64,000 nt of DNA, taken from Bradyrhizobium daqingense. GTDB lineage: Bacteria > Pseudomonadota > Alphaproteobacteria > Rhizobiales > Xanthobacteraceae. This document shows, piece after piece, positions 32,824 through 41,371 of the stretch. Every line of letters starts with the position of its first letter. Positions within the stretch are counted from its first letter, which is position 1. The stretch spans positions 2,714,001-2,778,000 of the forward strand of contig NZ_CP088014.1 in NCBI RefSeq assembly GCF_021044685.1, given 5' to 3'. A model generated the notes under the pieces. It made no database searches and had not been told where the DNA came from. It was given only the letters and a program-made list of their open reading frames with translations. The position numbers and the translations under genes were made by a program.

Positions 32824-33115
32824 TGCCGTGCTGCTGATCGCGCTCGCCTTCACCAGCATGCGGGTGACCAAGATGCACCGCGAACTGGCGCGGCTGCGCA
32901 GCTATCAGGGCGAGTTCTCGACCATCGTCCAGGAGACGGCGGGGGCGTTCGACACGGTCATCCATGCGGCGCACGATTCCACCGCAAATCTCGGACGGCT
33001 CGCCAATGTGCTGAGCACGAAGATCGATCAGGCCCACGAGGCGATCGCGGCACTCGATGCGAGGTCCGGGCTCCGGCCCACCGCGAGCGCCGGTGTCGAA
33101 GTGAACAAGCATTGA
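32804..33115 (+). CDS. DUF6468-type flagellar-locus membrane protein
   Basis: 103-aa protein with one N-terminal membrane helix (SYLVDAVLLIALAFTSMRV) and a helical, coiled-coil-like remainder (MHRELARLRSYQGEFSTIVQETAGAFDTVIHAAHDSTANL). It is the small DUF6468-like protein regularly found between fliM and fliN in alphaproteobacteria. Function unknown; membrane location near the C-ring is inferred from context. It overlaps the 3' end of fliM by 20 bp in another frame. Confidence 0.75.
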   Translation: MISYLVDAVLLIALAFTSMRVTKMHRELARLRSYQGEFSTIVQETAGAFDTVIHAAHDSTANLGRLANVLSTKIDQAHEAIAALDARSGLRPTASAGVEVNKH

Positions 33116-33191
33116 AGCCGAAGCCGGCGAAGGCGATACGGCCGGAACGCCACGGCGCTCCGGCAGCGGAAATACCAAGAGGCGATACCAC

Positions 33192-33581
33192 ATGGCGCAA
33201 TCCTTCGACTATGAGTCTGCCACGCGAGCATCGGCATCCGACGAGGGGCATGCCGACACATCTCCACTGGAGCGGCTGGCGGAGATCGCCGCGCGCACGG
33301 CAGAGGAGACCGGCAAGTTCGCCAATGTCGATGCCATCCTGCGCATTCCCGTCACCATGCAGGTGGTGCTGGGGTCCGCGACCATTCCGGTGGCGAACCT
33401 GATGAAGCTCGGGCGCGGCGCCGTGGTGCCGCTCGATCACCGGGTCGGCGAGCCCGTCGATGTCGTCGTCAACGGCCGCATCGTGGCCCGCGGCGAGGTG
33501 GTCGTGGTCGAAGAGGACAATTCCCGCTTCGGCGTCTCGCTGACGGAGATCGTCGGTCCGCTGGGGCAGGGTGATACCTGA
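33192..33581 (+). CDS. fliN: flagellar motor switch protein FliN
   Basis: 129-aa C-ring protein. The C-terminal SpoA/SURF domain (~residues 45-120) is intact: VDAILRIPVTMQVVLGSATIPVANLMKLGRGAVVPLDHRVGEPVDVVVNGRIVARGEVVVVEEDNSRFGVSLTEIV. The N-terminal 40 residues are variable. FliN tetramers with FliM form the bottom of the C-ring and dock FliH for export. It is followed 2 bp later by fliG. A ribosome site is weak; coupling to upstream translation is possible. Confidence 0.95.
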   Translation: MAQSFDYESATRASASDEGHADTSPLERLAEIAARTAEETGKFANVDAILRIPVTMQVVLGSATIPVANLMKLGRGAVVPLDHRVGEPVDVVVNGRIVARGEVVVVEEDNSRFGVSLTEIVGPLGQGDT

Positions 33582-33583
33582 CC

Positions 33584-34624
33584 ATGGCGGCACAGGTCGG
33601 CATCGCTCCCGTCAAGCCGCGAGGCGTCGCCACGCTGGGCGGCACGGAGAAGGTCGCGGCGCTCCTGCTGGCCATGGGCCGGCAGGCGGCCGCGAGCGTG
33701 CTTCAGCAGTTCGAGCCGCAGGAGATCCGCATCGTCACCAAGGCCGCCGCCGAGCTGCGGCCGATCACGGCGCAGGAGCTGGAAGGGATCGTCGAGGAAT
33801 TCGCCCAGCAGTTCTCGATGGGAGCCAACATCCTCGGCACGCTCGGCGGCCTGGAAGCCGTGCTCGGTGACGTGCTTCCGGCCGACCAGGTCTCGCAGAT
33901 CATGTCCGATCTGCTCGGCAATTCGAGCCGGTCGGTCTGGGATCGGGTCTCGTCGGTGTCCGAGAATTCGCTGGCGAGCTACCTCTCCAAGGAGCATCCG
34001 CAGACGGCGGCGCTGATCCTGTCCAAGGTCAAGCCGGCCTGTGCCGCCAAGGTCATGAGCCAGCTGCCCTCGAGCCTGCGCAACGAACTGATGCGGCGCG
34101 TCCTGAGCCTCAAGCCGATCGTCGACGACGCCATGCGCATCATCGAGAAGACGCTGCATGAGGACCTGACGCTCAACTTCGCCCGCAACCTCGGCGCCGA
34201 CACCTACGCCCGCGTCGCCGACATCATCAACAAGATGGAGCGTGGCCACATCGAGGACATGCTGAAAAGCCTGTCGGAGAAGCGGCCGAAATCGGCCGAA
34301 GTGCTGAAGGAGCTGCTCTTCACCTTCGATGACGTCGTCAACCTGACGCCGAAGGCGCGCACCATGATCTTCGACCAGGTGCCGACCGACCGCATCGTCG
34401 TCGCGCTGAAGGGGACCGACAAGAACTTCCGCGAGCTGATCCTGTCGTCGGTCGCCTCGCGCGTCCGCCGCGTCGTCGAGCACGAGCTCGCGATCGGCGA
34501 GCCGTCGAACCAGCGCGACGTGCTGGAGGCGCGGCGCGTGATCACCGATCTCGCGCTCGACCTCGCGGAAAAGGGTGAAATCGAGCTCAACCCCGAGCAG
34601 GAGGATGAGCTGGTCTTCCGCTGA
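33584..34624 (+). CDS. fliG: flagellar motor switch protein FliG
   Basis: 346-aa rotor protein. The N-terminal domain (~20-110) binds FliF, the middle ARM domain (~125-240, EHPQTAALILSKVKPACAAKVMSQLPSSLRNELMRRVLSL) contacts FliM, and the C-terminal torque domain (~250-340, LLFTFDDVVNLTPKARTMIFDQVPTDRIVVALKG) has the charged ridge that interacts with MotA. Those residues (D, K, D, R pattern around TPKARTM...FDQVPTDR) are preserved. It lies 2 bp after fliN and 13 bp before flhB. Confidence 0.96.
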   Translation: MAAQVGIAPVKPRGVATLGGTEKVAALLLAMGRQAAASVLQQFEPQEIRIVTKAAAELRPITAQELEGIVEEFAQQFSMGANILGTLGGLEAVLGDVLPADQVSQIMSDLLGNSSRSVWDRVSSVSENSLASYLSKEHPQTAALILSKVKPACAAKVMSQLPSSLRNELMRRVLSLKPIVDDAMRIIEKTLHEDLTLNFARNLGADTYARVADIINKMERGHIEDMLKSLSEKRPKSAEVLKELLFTFDDVVNLTPKARTMIFDQVPTDRIVVALKGTDKNFRELILSSVASRVRRVVEHELAIGEPSNQRDVLEARRVITDLALDLAEKGEIELNPEQEDELVFR

Positions 34625-34637
34625 CCGCTGAACGGGC

Positions 34638-35723
34638 ATGGCAGAAACATCCGATAAGGAGAGCAAAACAGAAGAGCCGACCGAGAAGAAAGTCCGTGAC
34701 GCGCTCGAACAGGGCAAAATCCCGGTCTCTCGGGAGGCTTCCATCCTCGCCTCGATGGCGGCGTTGATGGTGATCCTGTCTTTTCTGATCGGCCAGGGCG
34801 TGCAGCAACTAACGCCGACGCTGAGGAGCTTCCTCGACGATCCCGAAGGCTTCCCCCTCACGACCGGGGCGGATGCGCAGAACCTGCTCATCGTGGTGGG
34901 GCTGCAGGCGCTGCGATTCCTGGTGCCGTTGGTCGTCATCTTGATGGCGTTCGGCCTTGCATCCTCGCTGCTGCAGAATGCGCCGCGCCTCGTGCTCGAC
35001 CGCATCAAGCCGGACTTGTCGCGCATCTCCCCCGTCAGCGGCTGGAGCCGGCTGTTCGGATCGCAGGGCCTGGTCGAGTTCGCCAAGTCGCTGTTCAAGC
35101 TCGCCTCGGTATCCGCCGTCGTCGCCTTCGTGCTGCGGTCGTCGGAAGCGAAGGCATTCGAGGCGATGTACACCGATCCGGTGGCGCTGCCGGAGATGAT
35201 CCTCAACATCGCGATGCGGATCGTCTCGGCAATCTGTATCGCGACCATCGTCCTGGTCGCGATCGATCTCGCCTGGTCGCGCTTCCACTGGCGGCGCGAG
35301 CTGCGCATGACCAAGCAGGAGATCAAGGACGAGCACAAGCAGGCGGAAGGCGATCCGCTGATCAAGGCGCGCCTGCGCTCGCTCGCGCGTGACCGCTCGC
35401 GCCAGCGCATGATCGCCTCCGCCGCGCGCGCAACACTGGTGATCGCGAACCCGACGCACTTCGCGATCGCGCTGCGCTACAAGCGCGAGGAGAACGCCGC
35501 GCCGCTCGTCGTCGCCAAGGGCATGGACGTGATCGCGCTGAAGATCCGCGAAGTCGCCGAGCAGAACCGGATTCCCGTCATCGAGAACAAGGCGCTGGCA
35601 CGCGCTCTCTACGAGGCGGTTCAGGTCGATCAGGTGATTCCGGCCGAATTCTTTCGCCCCGTCGCCGAAATCATCTACTTCCTGCAGTCCAAGCAGGCGG
35701 CGCGGTCCGAGAAGGTTCCATAG
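34638..35723 (+). CDS. flhB: flagellar export gate protein FlhB
   Basis: 361-aa membrane protein. Four hydrophobic segments occupy residues ~30-220; the cytoplasmic C-domain holds the self-cleavage motif NPTH (N at residue 271) in IANPTHFAIALRYKREE. Autocleavage between N and P switches export from rod/hook to filament substrates, together with the hook-length protein FliK encoded at 49483. The N-terminus MAETSDKESKTEEPTEKKVRDALEQGKIPVSRE is the standard FlhB start. It is the last gene of the motA-to-flhB unit. Confidence 0.97.
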   Translation: MAETSDKESKTEEPTEKKVRDALEQGKIPVSREASILASMAALMVILSFLIGQGVQQLTPTLRSFLDDPEGFPLTTGADAQNLLIVVGLQALRFLVPLVVILMAFGLASSLLQNAPRLVLDRIKPDLSRISPVSGWSRLFGSQGLVEFAKSLFKLASVSAVVAFVLRSSEAKAFEAMYTDPVALPEMILNIAMRIVSAICIATIVLVAIDLAWSRFHWRRELRMTKQEIKDEHKQAEGDPLIKARLRSLARDRSRQRMIASAARATLVIANPTHFAIALRYKREENAAPLVVAKGMDVIALKIREVAEQNRIPVIENKALARALYEAVQVDQVIPAEFFRPVAEIIYFLQSKQAARSEKVP

Positions 35724-35761
35724 ATTTCCGAGGACGGCGCGGGCTGCATCAGCCTGACGAA

Positions 35762-35783
35762 AGCTTGCGACCCTAAGCTTGCC
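35762..35783. promoter_or_regulatory. direct repeat AAGCTTGC upstream of flgB
   Basis: AAGCTTGC occurs at 35762-35769 and 35776-35783, spaced 14 bp start to start, ending 24 bp before the flgB GTG. The complementary GCAAGCTT or GCAAGC core appears before motA, motE (39387-39394) and flgE (51363-51368), suggesting a shared regulator site. Confidence 0.4.
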
Positions 35784-35807
35784 CCAACAGAACATAACGG
35801 GGTTGTC

Positions 35808-36188
35808 GTGGGACCGCTTTATCTTTTCGGACTGGCATCGTCGCAGGCGCGCTATCTCGAACTCCGCCAGTCGACCATCGCCACCAACGTCGCCAACGCC
35901 AACACGCCTGGCTTCAAGGCGCGCGACGTCGAGCCCTTCAACAAGGTGCTCGATGGCATGCCGGTCAGGCTCGCGATGACGTCGCCCTCGCACATGCAGC
36001 TGTCCGCAGCCGAGACCGACACACGCAAGATCGACAAGAAGGACAGCTGGGAAGTCGTGCACTCCGGCAACTCCGTCAGCCTCGAGCAGGAGATGATCAA
36101 GGGCAGCGATGTCAGTCGCGACTATTCGATGAACTCGGCAATCGTGCGGTCGTTTCACCGCATGGTCCTGTCGAGCGCAAAGGCCTGA
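35808..36188 (+). CDS. flgB: flagellar proximal rod protein FlgB
   Basis: 126-aa rod protein. N-terminal box QSTIATNVANANTPGFKARDVEPF is the diagnostic rod sequence; the C-terminus ends in YSMNSAIVRSFHRMVLSSAKA. FlgB is the rod subunit attached via FliE to the MS ring/export gate. GTG start. First gene of the block flgB-flgC-fliE-flgG-flgA-flgI-motE-flgH-fliL-fliP, and preceded by the AAGCTTGC direct repeat. Confidence 0.94.
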   Translation: MGPLYLFGLASSQARYLELRQSTIATNVANANTPGFKARDVEPFNKVLDGMPVRLAMTSPSHMQLSAAETDTRKIDKKDSWEVVHSGNSVSLEQEMIKGSDVSRDYSMNSAIVRSFHRMVLSSAKA

Positions 36189-36199
36189 GGTGAATTGAC

Positions 36200-36616
36200 A
36201 TGCTGGACTCTCTTCAATCGTCATTGACGGTCGCGAGCTCCGGGCTCGAAGCGCAATCGACCCGCATGCGCATCGTGTCGGAAAACCTGGCGAACGCGAC
36301 ATCGACCGGGCGCACCGCCGGCGCCGATCCGTATCAGCGCAAGACCATCACCTTCGATGCCGCCATGGATCGCGCTTCGGGCGCGCAGCTGGCGAAGGTC
36401 AAGGAGATCGGGGCCGACACCACGCCGTATCGCGTCGAGTACGATCCGGGGCATCCCGCTGCCGACAAGGCCGGCTACGTCAAGCTGCCGAACGTCAACA
36501 TGATGATCGAGATGGCCGACATGCGCGAGGTCAGCCGGTCCTATGAAGCCAATCTCCAGGTCGTGAAGCAGGTGAGATCGATGCTGGGCATGACCATCGA
36601 TCTCCTGAGGAGCTGA
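36200..36616 (+). CDS. flgC: flagellar proximal rod protein FlgC
   Basis: 138-aa rod protein with the conserved N-terminal helix [21 protein letters not shown] and the C-terminal [37 protein letters not shown], both typical of FlgC. It polymerises after FlgB in the proximal rod. The internal segment [24 protein letters not shown] is the family's signature loop. 11 bp after flgB, 2 bp before fliE. Confidence 0.95.
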   Translation: MLDSLQSSLTVASSGLEAQSTRMRIVSENLANATSTGRTAGADPYQRKTITFDAAMDRASGAQLAKVKEIGADTTPYRVEYDPGHPAADKAGYVKLPNVNMMIEMADMREVSRSYEANLQVVKQVRSMLGMTIDLLRS

Positions 36617-36618
36617 CA

Positions 36619-36948
36619 ATGCTCGAGGCAATTTCATCCACGGCGGTCTCCGCAGGCCAAGCGGCAAGCCGGGCGACCGAGACGCAGGCCATCTCGTCGG
36701 CGGCAACCTCCGCGATCCAGTCCGGTGACGAGGTCGGCTTCGAATCGGTGATGAAGCAGGTGACGACGGACGCGATCGGAACGCTGAAGGCGGGCGAGGC
36801 GGCGTCGATCTCGGCGATACAGGGCAAGGAATCGACGCGGCGCGTCGTGGAGGCGCTGATGTCGGCCGAGCAGGCCTTGCAGACCGCGGTCGCCGTTCGC
36901 GACAAGGTCGTGCAGGCCTACCAGGAAGTCGTTCGGATGTCGATTTGA
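36619..36948 (+). CDS. fliE: flagellar hook-basal body complex protein FliE
   Basis: 109-aa, all-helical protein that links the MS ring/export gate to the rod. The C-terminal half is diagnostic: STRRVVEALMSAEQALQTAVAVRDKVVQAYQEVVRMSI. The N-terminal 40 residues are Ala/Ser-rich and variable. Its place between flgC and flgG is the standard Rhizobiales order. Confidence 0.93.
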   Translation: MLEAISSTAVSAGQAASRATETQAISSAATSAIQSGDEVGFESVMKQVTTDAIGTLKAGEAASISAIQGKESTRRVVEALMSAEQALQTAVAVRDKVVQAYQEVVRMSI

Positions 36949-36966
36949 TCTGAGGGAGTGACGATC

Positions 36967-37755
36967 GTGAAATCGCTCGCCATTGCGGCCACCGGCATGA
37001 ACGCCCAGCAGACCAACGTCGAGGTCATCGCCAACAACATCGCCAACATCAACTCGACCTCCTACAAGCGCGCGCGTGCGGAGTTCACCGATCTGTTCTA
37101 TCAGATGGACCGTATGCAGGGCGTCGCCAACGTCAACGGCTCCTCGCCGATCCCGGAAGGCAGCAATCTCGGCCTCGGCGTCAAGTCGGCGGCGATCCGC
37201 AAGCTGCACATCCAGGGCGCGCTGACGCAGACCGGTAATCCCTACGACCTCGCGATCAACGGCCGCGGCTGGTTTCAGGTGCTTGGCCCGAACAACGAGG
37301 TGCAATACACCCGCGCGGGCTCGTTCAACACCAATGCCAACGGCCAGCTCGTCACGATCGACGGCTATCTGCTGGATCCCGCGATCACGGTGCCGCAGGG
37401 CACGGTTGAGGTCACGGTCAACCAGACCGGTCAGATGTTCGCCAAGCTGGACACCGAAATCAATCCGCGGCAGATCGGCCAGCTCAATCTCGCCAATTTC
37501 GCCAACGAAGCAGGTCTCGAGCCACTCGGCAGCAATCTCTACCGCGAGACCACGGCCTCCGGCACGCCGGTGGTCGGGTTGCCCGGCGATGCCGGCTACG
37601 GCAAGATCAACCAGCGCTATCTCGAGGCCTCCAACGTCGATCCGGTCAAGGAAATCACCGAGCTGATTTCGGCCCAGCGCGCCTACGAAATGAACGCCAA
37701 GGTCATCCAGGCCTCGGATGAAATGGCCTCGACCGTGTCGAAGGGCATGCGCTAG
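36967..37755 (+). CDS. flgG: flagellar distal rod protein FlgG
   Basis: 262-aa distal rod protein. N-terminus [45 protein letters not shown] matches FlgG, including the FTDLFYQ extension; the C-terminus is [32 protein letters not shown]. The GTG at 36967 is preferred over an in-frame GTG at 36958 because it leaves a workable gap to the GAGGGA ribosome site and yields the standard N-terminus. Length fits FlgG (about 260 aa). Confidence 0.96.
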   Translation: MKSLAIAATGMNAQQTNVEVIANNIANINSTSYKRARAEFTDLFYQMDRMQGVANVNGSSPIPEGSNLGLGVKSAAIRKLHIQGALTQTGNPYDLAINGRGWFQVLGPNNEVQYTRAGSFNTNANGQLVTIDGYLLDPAITVPQGTVEVTVNQTGQMFAKLDTEINPRQIGQLNLANFANEAGLEPLGSNLYRETTASGTPVVGLPGDAGYGKINQRYLEASNVDPVKEITELISAQRAYEMNAKVIQASDEMASTVSKGMR

Positions 37756-37768
37756 TTCCGGTGTCTGG

Positions 37769-38245
37769 ATGTTGAACAGGGTGGGCCTGATCATGCGCGG
37801 GTTGGCCGCCGTGCTGCTGGTGCTCGTCTCGGCGCGCCTCGCCGCGGCCGAGGAGAAGCGGCTGCCGGTGCCGGCCGTCTCGATCCGGGCGGGCGAATTG
37901 ATCCGGGACGACATGATCATCGAGCGCGGCTTCGCGCCGAATCTGCTCGGCGTCGCCATGTTCATCGAAGGACGCCAGGTCCTGGTCGGTCGAATGGCCC
38001 GGCGCACGCTATTGCCGGGCCAGCCGATCCCGACCAATGCGGTGGAGGATCCCTGGACGGTCGCCCGCGGCGCCATGGTCAAGGTCGTGGTGGAAGACAG
38101 CGGGCTGTCCATCGTCACCTACGGCTCGGCGATGCAGTCGGGCGCGGCCGGCGCGCTCATTCCGGTGCGCAATACCGACACCGGCGTGATCATCAGGGGT
38201 GTCGTACAGCCGGACGGCACGGTCAAGGTCGTGGACGGGTCATGA
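37769..38245 (+). CDS. flgA: flagellar P-ring chaperone FlgA
   Basis: 158-aa exported protein with a hydrophobic signal sequence ending near AAAEE and an SAF-like core: PAVSIRAGELIRDDMIIERGF (residues ~35-55) and the second half VARGAMVKVVVEDSGLSIVTYGSAMQSGAAGALIPVRNTDTGVIIRGVV. FlgA assists P-ring (FlgI) assembly in the periplasm, and flgI follows with a 4-bp overlap. An alternative ATG at 37793 (150 aa) has the better ribosome site, so the start is uncertain. It is the short rhizobial form, lacking part of the N-terminal domain of enteric FlgA. Confidence 0.85.
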   Translation: MLNRVGLIMRGLAAVLLVLVSARLAAAEEKRLPVPAVSIRAGELIRDDMIIERGFAPNLLGVAMFIEGRQVLVGRMARRTLLPGQPIPTNAVEDPWTVARGAMVKVVVEDSGLSIVTYGSAMQSGAAGALIPVRNTDTGVIIRGVVQPDGTVKVVDGS

Positions 38246-39372
38246 CCAGAATCCTGCTCGCGCTCGTCCTTCTCTTCGCCGCCGCCAGCGCCCAGGCCGC
38301 CGTCCGCATCAAGGACATCGCGGACATCAAGGGACTGCGCGAGAACCAGATCGTCGGCTATGGTCTCGTCATCGGCCTGAACGGCACCGGAGACACGCTG
38401 CGCAATGCGCCGTTCACGGAGCAGTCCCTGCAATCGATGCTCGAGAACATGGGCATCAATGTCAGGAACGAGGCCACGAGCATCAACAACCCGGCCCGGC
38501 CGACCACGCTGCGCACGCGCAACGTCGCGGCCGTGATGGTGACCGCGGACCTGCCACCCTCGATCGGAGCCGGCGAGCGGATGGACGTGACGGTGTCGTC
38601 GCTCGGCGATGCGACCTCGCTGCTCGGCGGCACGCTGGTCATGACCTCGCTGCGGGCGGCGGACGGCGCGGTCTATGCCGTCGCGCAGGGCGCGATCACG
38701 GTCGCCGGTTACAGTGTCGGCGGCCAGGCACAGAACGTCAGCCAGGGCACGCCGACCGCGGGGCGAATTCCGAACGGCGCGCTGGTCGAGCGCGAGGTGC
38801 AGGGGAGTCTCCATGAAATGGAGTTCCTGGTGCTGGAGCTCAAGAACCCCGACTTCGTCACCGCAACGCGCATCCTCGACGCCATCAACCGCTATGCCGG
38901 CGGCCGCTATCGCGCGCAGATCGCCTTTGAGCGCGACTATCGCACCATTGTGCTGTCGAAGCCGCGCCACATCGGCCCGGTGCGATTCCTGGCTGAAATC
39001 GGCGAGCTGACGGTCGAGCCGGATACGCCGGCGCGGGTGGTGATCAACGAGCGCACCGGCACGGTGGTGATCGGACGCGACGTGCGGATATCGACCGTTG
39101 CCGTGACGCACGGCAATTTGACGGTTCGCGTCACGGAGATGCCGGTGGTTTCGCAGCCGGCGCCGTTCTCGCGTGGGCAGACGGTGGTCGTTCCGCAGAC
39201 GGTGGTCGAGGCCAACGAGGCTGGATCTCAGGTGGCGATCCTCAGCGGTGTCGATCTGCAGCGCCTGGTCCGCGGGCTGAACCAGATCGGCCTGAAACCG
39301 TCAGGCATCATCGCCATCCTCCAGGCGATCAAGACGGCAGGCGCACTGCAGGCTGACGTCATCGTGCAATGA
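38242..39372 (+). CDS. flgI: flagellar P-ring protein FlgI
   Basis: 376-aa periplasmic P-ring protein. Signal peptide MTRILLALVLLFAAASAQAA, then the family start VRIKDIADIKGLRENQIVGYGLVIGLNGTGD. The rest, including RMDVTVSSLGDATSLLGGTL, and the C-terminal GLKPSGIIAILQAIKTAGALQADVIVQ, matches FlgI at full length. It forms the peptidoglycan-level bushing around the rod. ATG 38242 overlaps the flgA stop. Confidence 0.97.
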   Translation: MTRILLALVLLFAAASAQAAVRIKDIADIKGLRENQIVGYGLVIGLNGTGDTLRNAPFTEQSLQSMLENMGINVRNEATSINNPARPTTLRTRNVAAVMVTADLPPSIGAGERMDVTVSSLGDATSLLGGTLVMTSLRAADGAVYAVAQGAITVAGYSVGGQAQNVSQGTPTAGRIPNGALVEREVQGSLHEMEFLVLELKNPDFVTATRILDAINRYAGGRYRAQIAFERDYRTIVLSKPRHIGPVRFLAEIGELTVEPDTPARVVINERTGTVVIGRDVRISTVAVTHGNLTVRVTEMPVVSQPAPFSRGQTVVVPQTVVEANEAGSQVAILSGVDLQRLVRGLNQIGLKPSGIIAILQAIKTAGALQADVIVQ

Positions 39373-39439
39373 TGCATAAGCGTCGTGCAAGCTTGGTCGC
39401 GCAATGCTCTGGTCTCGACCGAGAATCGCGCGCGGCCCG

Positions 39440-40177
39440 ATGCTGAAACTGGATCACCAAGCCAAACTCCTCCTCGTCGCGGTATGGACGCTTGCGGGCG
39501 CTTCGCCCGTGCTGGCGCTGGACGAGGCGAAAGCGTCGAAGCCGCTCAATTTGCTGTCCTTCGCGCGTGCCCGCGCATCCGGATCGCAGAAGCTGGCCTC
39601 TCCGATTCCAGGCGCAGACGCTATCCGTGCCACCGCATGGGCGGCCGAGGACTCCGGACCTGCCATCACCGGCGCAGTGCCGGCTGCGGAGACGCCGGCG
39701 CCTGTCCGTGCAGCCAAGCCCGGCAGCGTCACGGCGCCACCGAAGCCCGCCGCGCCACAGGCCACTGTCCCCGCCGACAACGAGGTCGCGTTGTTCTGTA
39801 GCAATGTCGCCGACCCTGCCGTCGATGCAAGGCTGGCCTGGCAGCTCAAGGAACTGGAGAAGGCCGAGAGCCTGCTGCGCGAGCGCATCGCCGAGGTCGA
39901 AACCAAGCGTGCCGAATACGAGAAGTGGATGGCGCTACGCGACGAGTTCCTGAAGAAGGCCGAAGCCAGCGTGGTCGAGATCTATTCGCGCATGAAGCCC
40001 GAGGCTGCGGCGACCCAGATCGCCGGAATGTCCGACGAGACCGCCGCCGCGGTGCTGGCCAAGCTGAGCCCGCGGAGCTCGAGCGCTATCTTCAACGAGA
40101 TGGATACGGCGCGCGCGGCGCACCTTGCGGACCTGCTGGGCGGGATGCGCCGCGTGGACGACGGAAAGACCAGATAG
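39440..40177 (+). CDS. motE: MotE-family motility protein (MgtE_N-like)
   Basis: 245-aa secreted protein. A short N-terminal hydrophobic segment acts as signal peptide (LLLVAVWTLAGASPVLA). Residues ~45-115 are Ala/Pro-rich and low in complexity; from ~125 a coiled coil (WQLKELEKAESLLRERIAEVETKRAEYEKW) leads into MKPEAAATQIAGMSDETAAAVLAKLSPRSSSAIFNEM, the MgtE N-domain-like repeat. In Sinorhizobium meliloti MotE is a periplasmic chaperone for MotC; motC occurs in this locus at 48305. A GCAAGCTT element lies upstream at 39387. It abuts flgH. Confidence 0.88.
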   Translation: MLKLDHQAKLLLVAVWTLAGASPVLALDEAKASKPLNLLSFARARASGSQKLASPIPGADAIRATAWAAEDSGPAITGAVPAAETPAPVRAAKPGSVTAPPKPAAPQATVPADNEVALFCSNVADPAVDARLAWQLKELEKAESLLRERIAEVETKRAEYEKWMALRDEFLKKAEASVVEIYSRMKPEAAATQIAGMSDETAAAVLAKLSPRSSSAIFNEMDTARAAHLADLLGGMRRVDDGKTR

Positions 40178-40885
40178 ATGAAGAAGCCGATCCTCATCCT
40201 CATCCTCGCGCTCGCATCGGCGCCCCTGGCCGGATGCTACCACGACCCGGCCGAAGTCCTGACCGGCCCACGACTGTCGCCGGTCGGCAGCGGCCTGCGG
40301 ACGCAGGCCTATCCGATTCCCGTGACGCCGCGCATGCGCACGCCCGTCAGCTATCGCTCGACCTGGGACGATGGCACCGATCTCTACCGCGATCCCCGGG
40401 CACGGCGCACCGGCGACGTCGTCACGGTGATCATCTCGATGCAGGACAAGGCCAAGCTCGACAACAAGACCGATCGCTCGCGCGATTCGCAGATCAAGTT
40501 CGGGCTCGACTGGCTGATGGACGTTGCCGGATGGAACGATACGGGTTCGGCCAACGCCAATCTCAGCACCAACACCCAGATCAAGGGCAACGGCCAGATC
40601 GATCGCACCGAGGACATCAAGCTGTCCATCGCGGCCATCGTCACCGACGTCTTGCCGAACGGCAACATGATGATCAGCGGTTCGCAGGAGTTTCGCGTCA
40701 ACACTGAGATGCGCGTGCTCAATGTCGGCGGCATCGTGCGTCCGCGCGACATCTCGCGGGCCAACACGATCTCCTACGACAAGATCGCCGAGGCACGCGT
40801 GTCCTATGGCGGTCGCGGAAATCTGTCGGACGTGCAACAGCCTGGATGGGGACACCGGATCTATGACGCCGTGGCACCATTCTGA
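40178..40885 (+). CDS. flgH: flagellar L-ring lipoprotein FlgH
   Basis: 235-aa outer-membrane L-ring protein. Lipobox LAGC at residues 17-20, so the mature N-terminus is a lipidated Cys. FlgH motifs follow: SYRSTWDDGTDLYRDPRARRTGDVVTVIISMQDKAKLDNKT and the C-terminal RPRDISRANTISYDKIAEARVSYGGRG. It forms the L-ring bushing in the outer membrane. The start is directly adjacent to the motE stop codon. Confidence 0.96.
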   Translation: MKKPILILILALASAPLAGCYHDPAEVLTGPRLSPVGSGLRTQAYPIPVTPRMRTPVSYRSTWDDGTDLYRDPRARRTGDVVTVIISMQDKAKLDNKTDRSRDSQIKFGLDWLMDVAGWNDTGSANANLSTNTQIKGNGQIDRTEDIKLSIAAIVTDVLPNGNMMISGSQEFRVNTEMRVLNVGGIVRPRDISRANTISYDKIAEARVSYGGRGNLSDVQQPGWGHRIYDAVAPF

Positions 40886-40927
40886 GATCTGCGCCGGCCG
40901 GGCCGCATCGCGGGAGCAGGGGACGTG

Positions 40928-41371
40928 ATGCGCCTGATTGCGGCCGTCGTCGTGCTGACCCTCGTCGCGATCGGTGCGGGCGCGCTGGCCGGCCTGCATC
41001 TGTTCGCGGCGGCCGAGCGCGTCGCCGACGCGAAGAAGAGCGCCACGCCGCCGCCCCTTGCGTCGAGCTACGCCGGCAGCGCCCGGCTTCGAAAGCTGTC
41101 GCCGATCGTGACCAATCTTGCCGCCCCCGCCAACAACTGGGCCCGCGTCGAAGCCTCCATGGTGACCGAGAGCATGAGCGACGAGGACGCCGGAATTCTG
41201 GCCGCCCACATCAGCGAGGACATCGTCACTTACCTGCGCTCCGCTTCGGTTGCGCAGTTCGAAGGATCGCGCGGCCTCCAGCATCTGCGCGAGGACCTCA
41301 CCGAGCGCGCCAATGTCCGCTCTTCCGGAAAGGTGCGCGAATTGATCATTGAGACGTTGGTGATCCAGTGA
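40928..41371 (+). CDS. fliL: flagellar basal-body-associated protein FliL
   Basis: 147-aa single-pass membrane protein: an N-terminal hydrophobic segment (RLIAAVVVLTLVAIGAGALAGL), a short linker, then a periplasmic domain ending GKVRELIIETLVIQ, the usual FliL terminus. FliL supports stator function and torque. ATG 40928 sits behind AGGGGA; the GTG just before it is too close to that site. Its stop overlaps the fliP GTG by 4 bp, the common fliL-fliP coupling of Rhizobiales. Confidence 0.85.
   Translation: MRLIAAVVVLTLVAIGAGALAGLHLFAAAERVADAKKSATPPPLASSYAGSARLRKLSPIVTNLAAPANNWARVEASMVTESMSDEDAGILAAHISEDIVTYLRSASVAQFEGSRGLQHLREDLTERANVRSSGKVRELIIETLVIQ

Noticed and set aside
36958-36966. Upstream GTG as start of flgG
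   Set aside because: It directly abuts the GAGGGA ribosome site with no spacing and adds three residues absent from the usual FlgG N-terminus.
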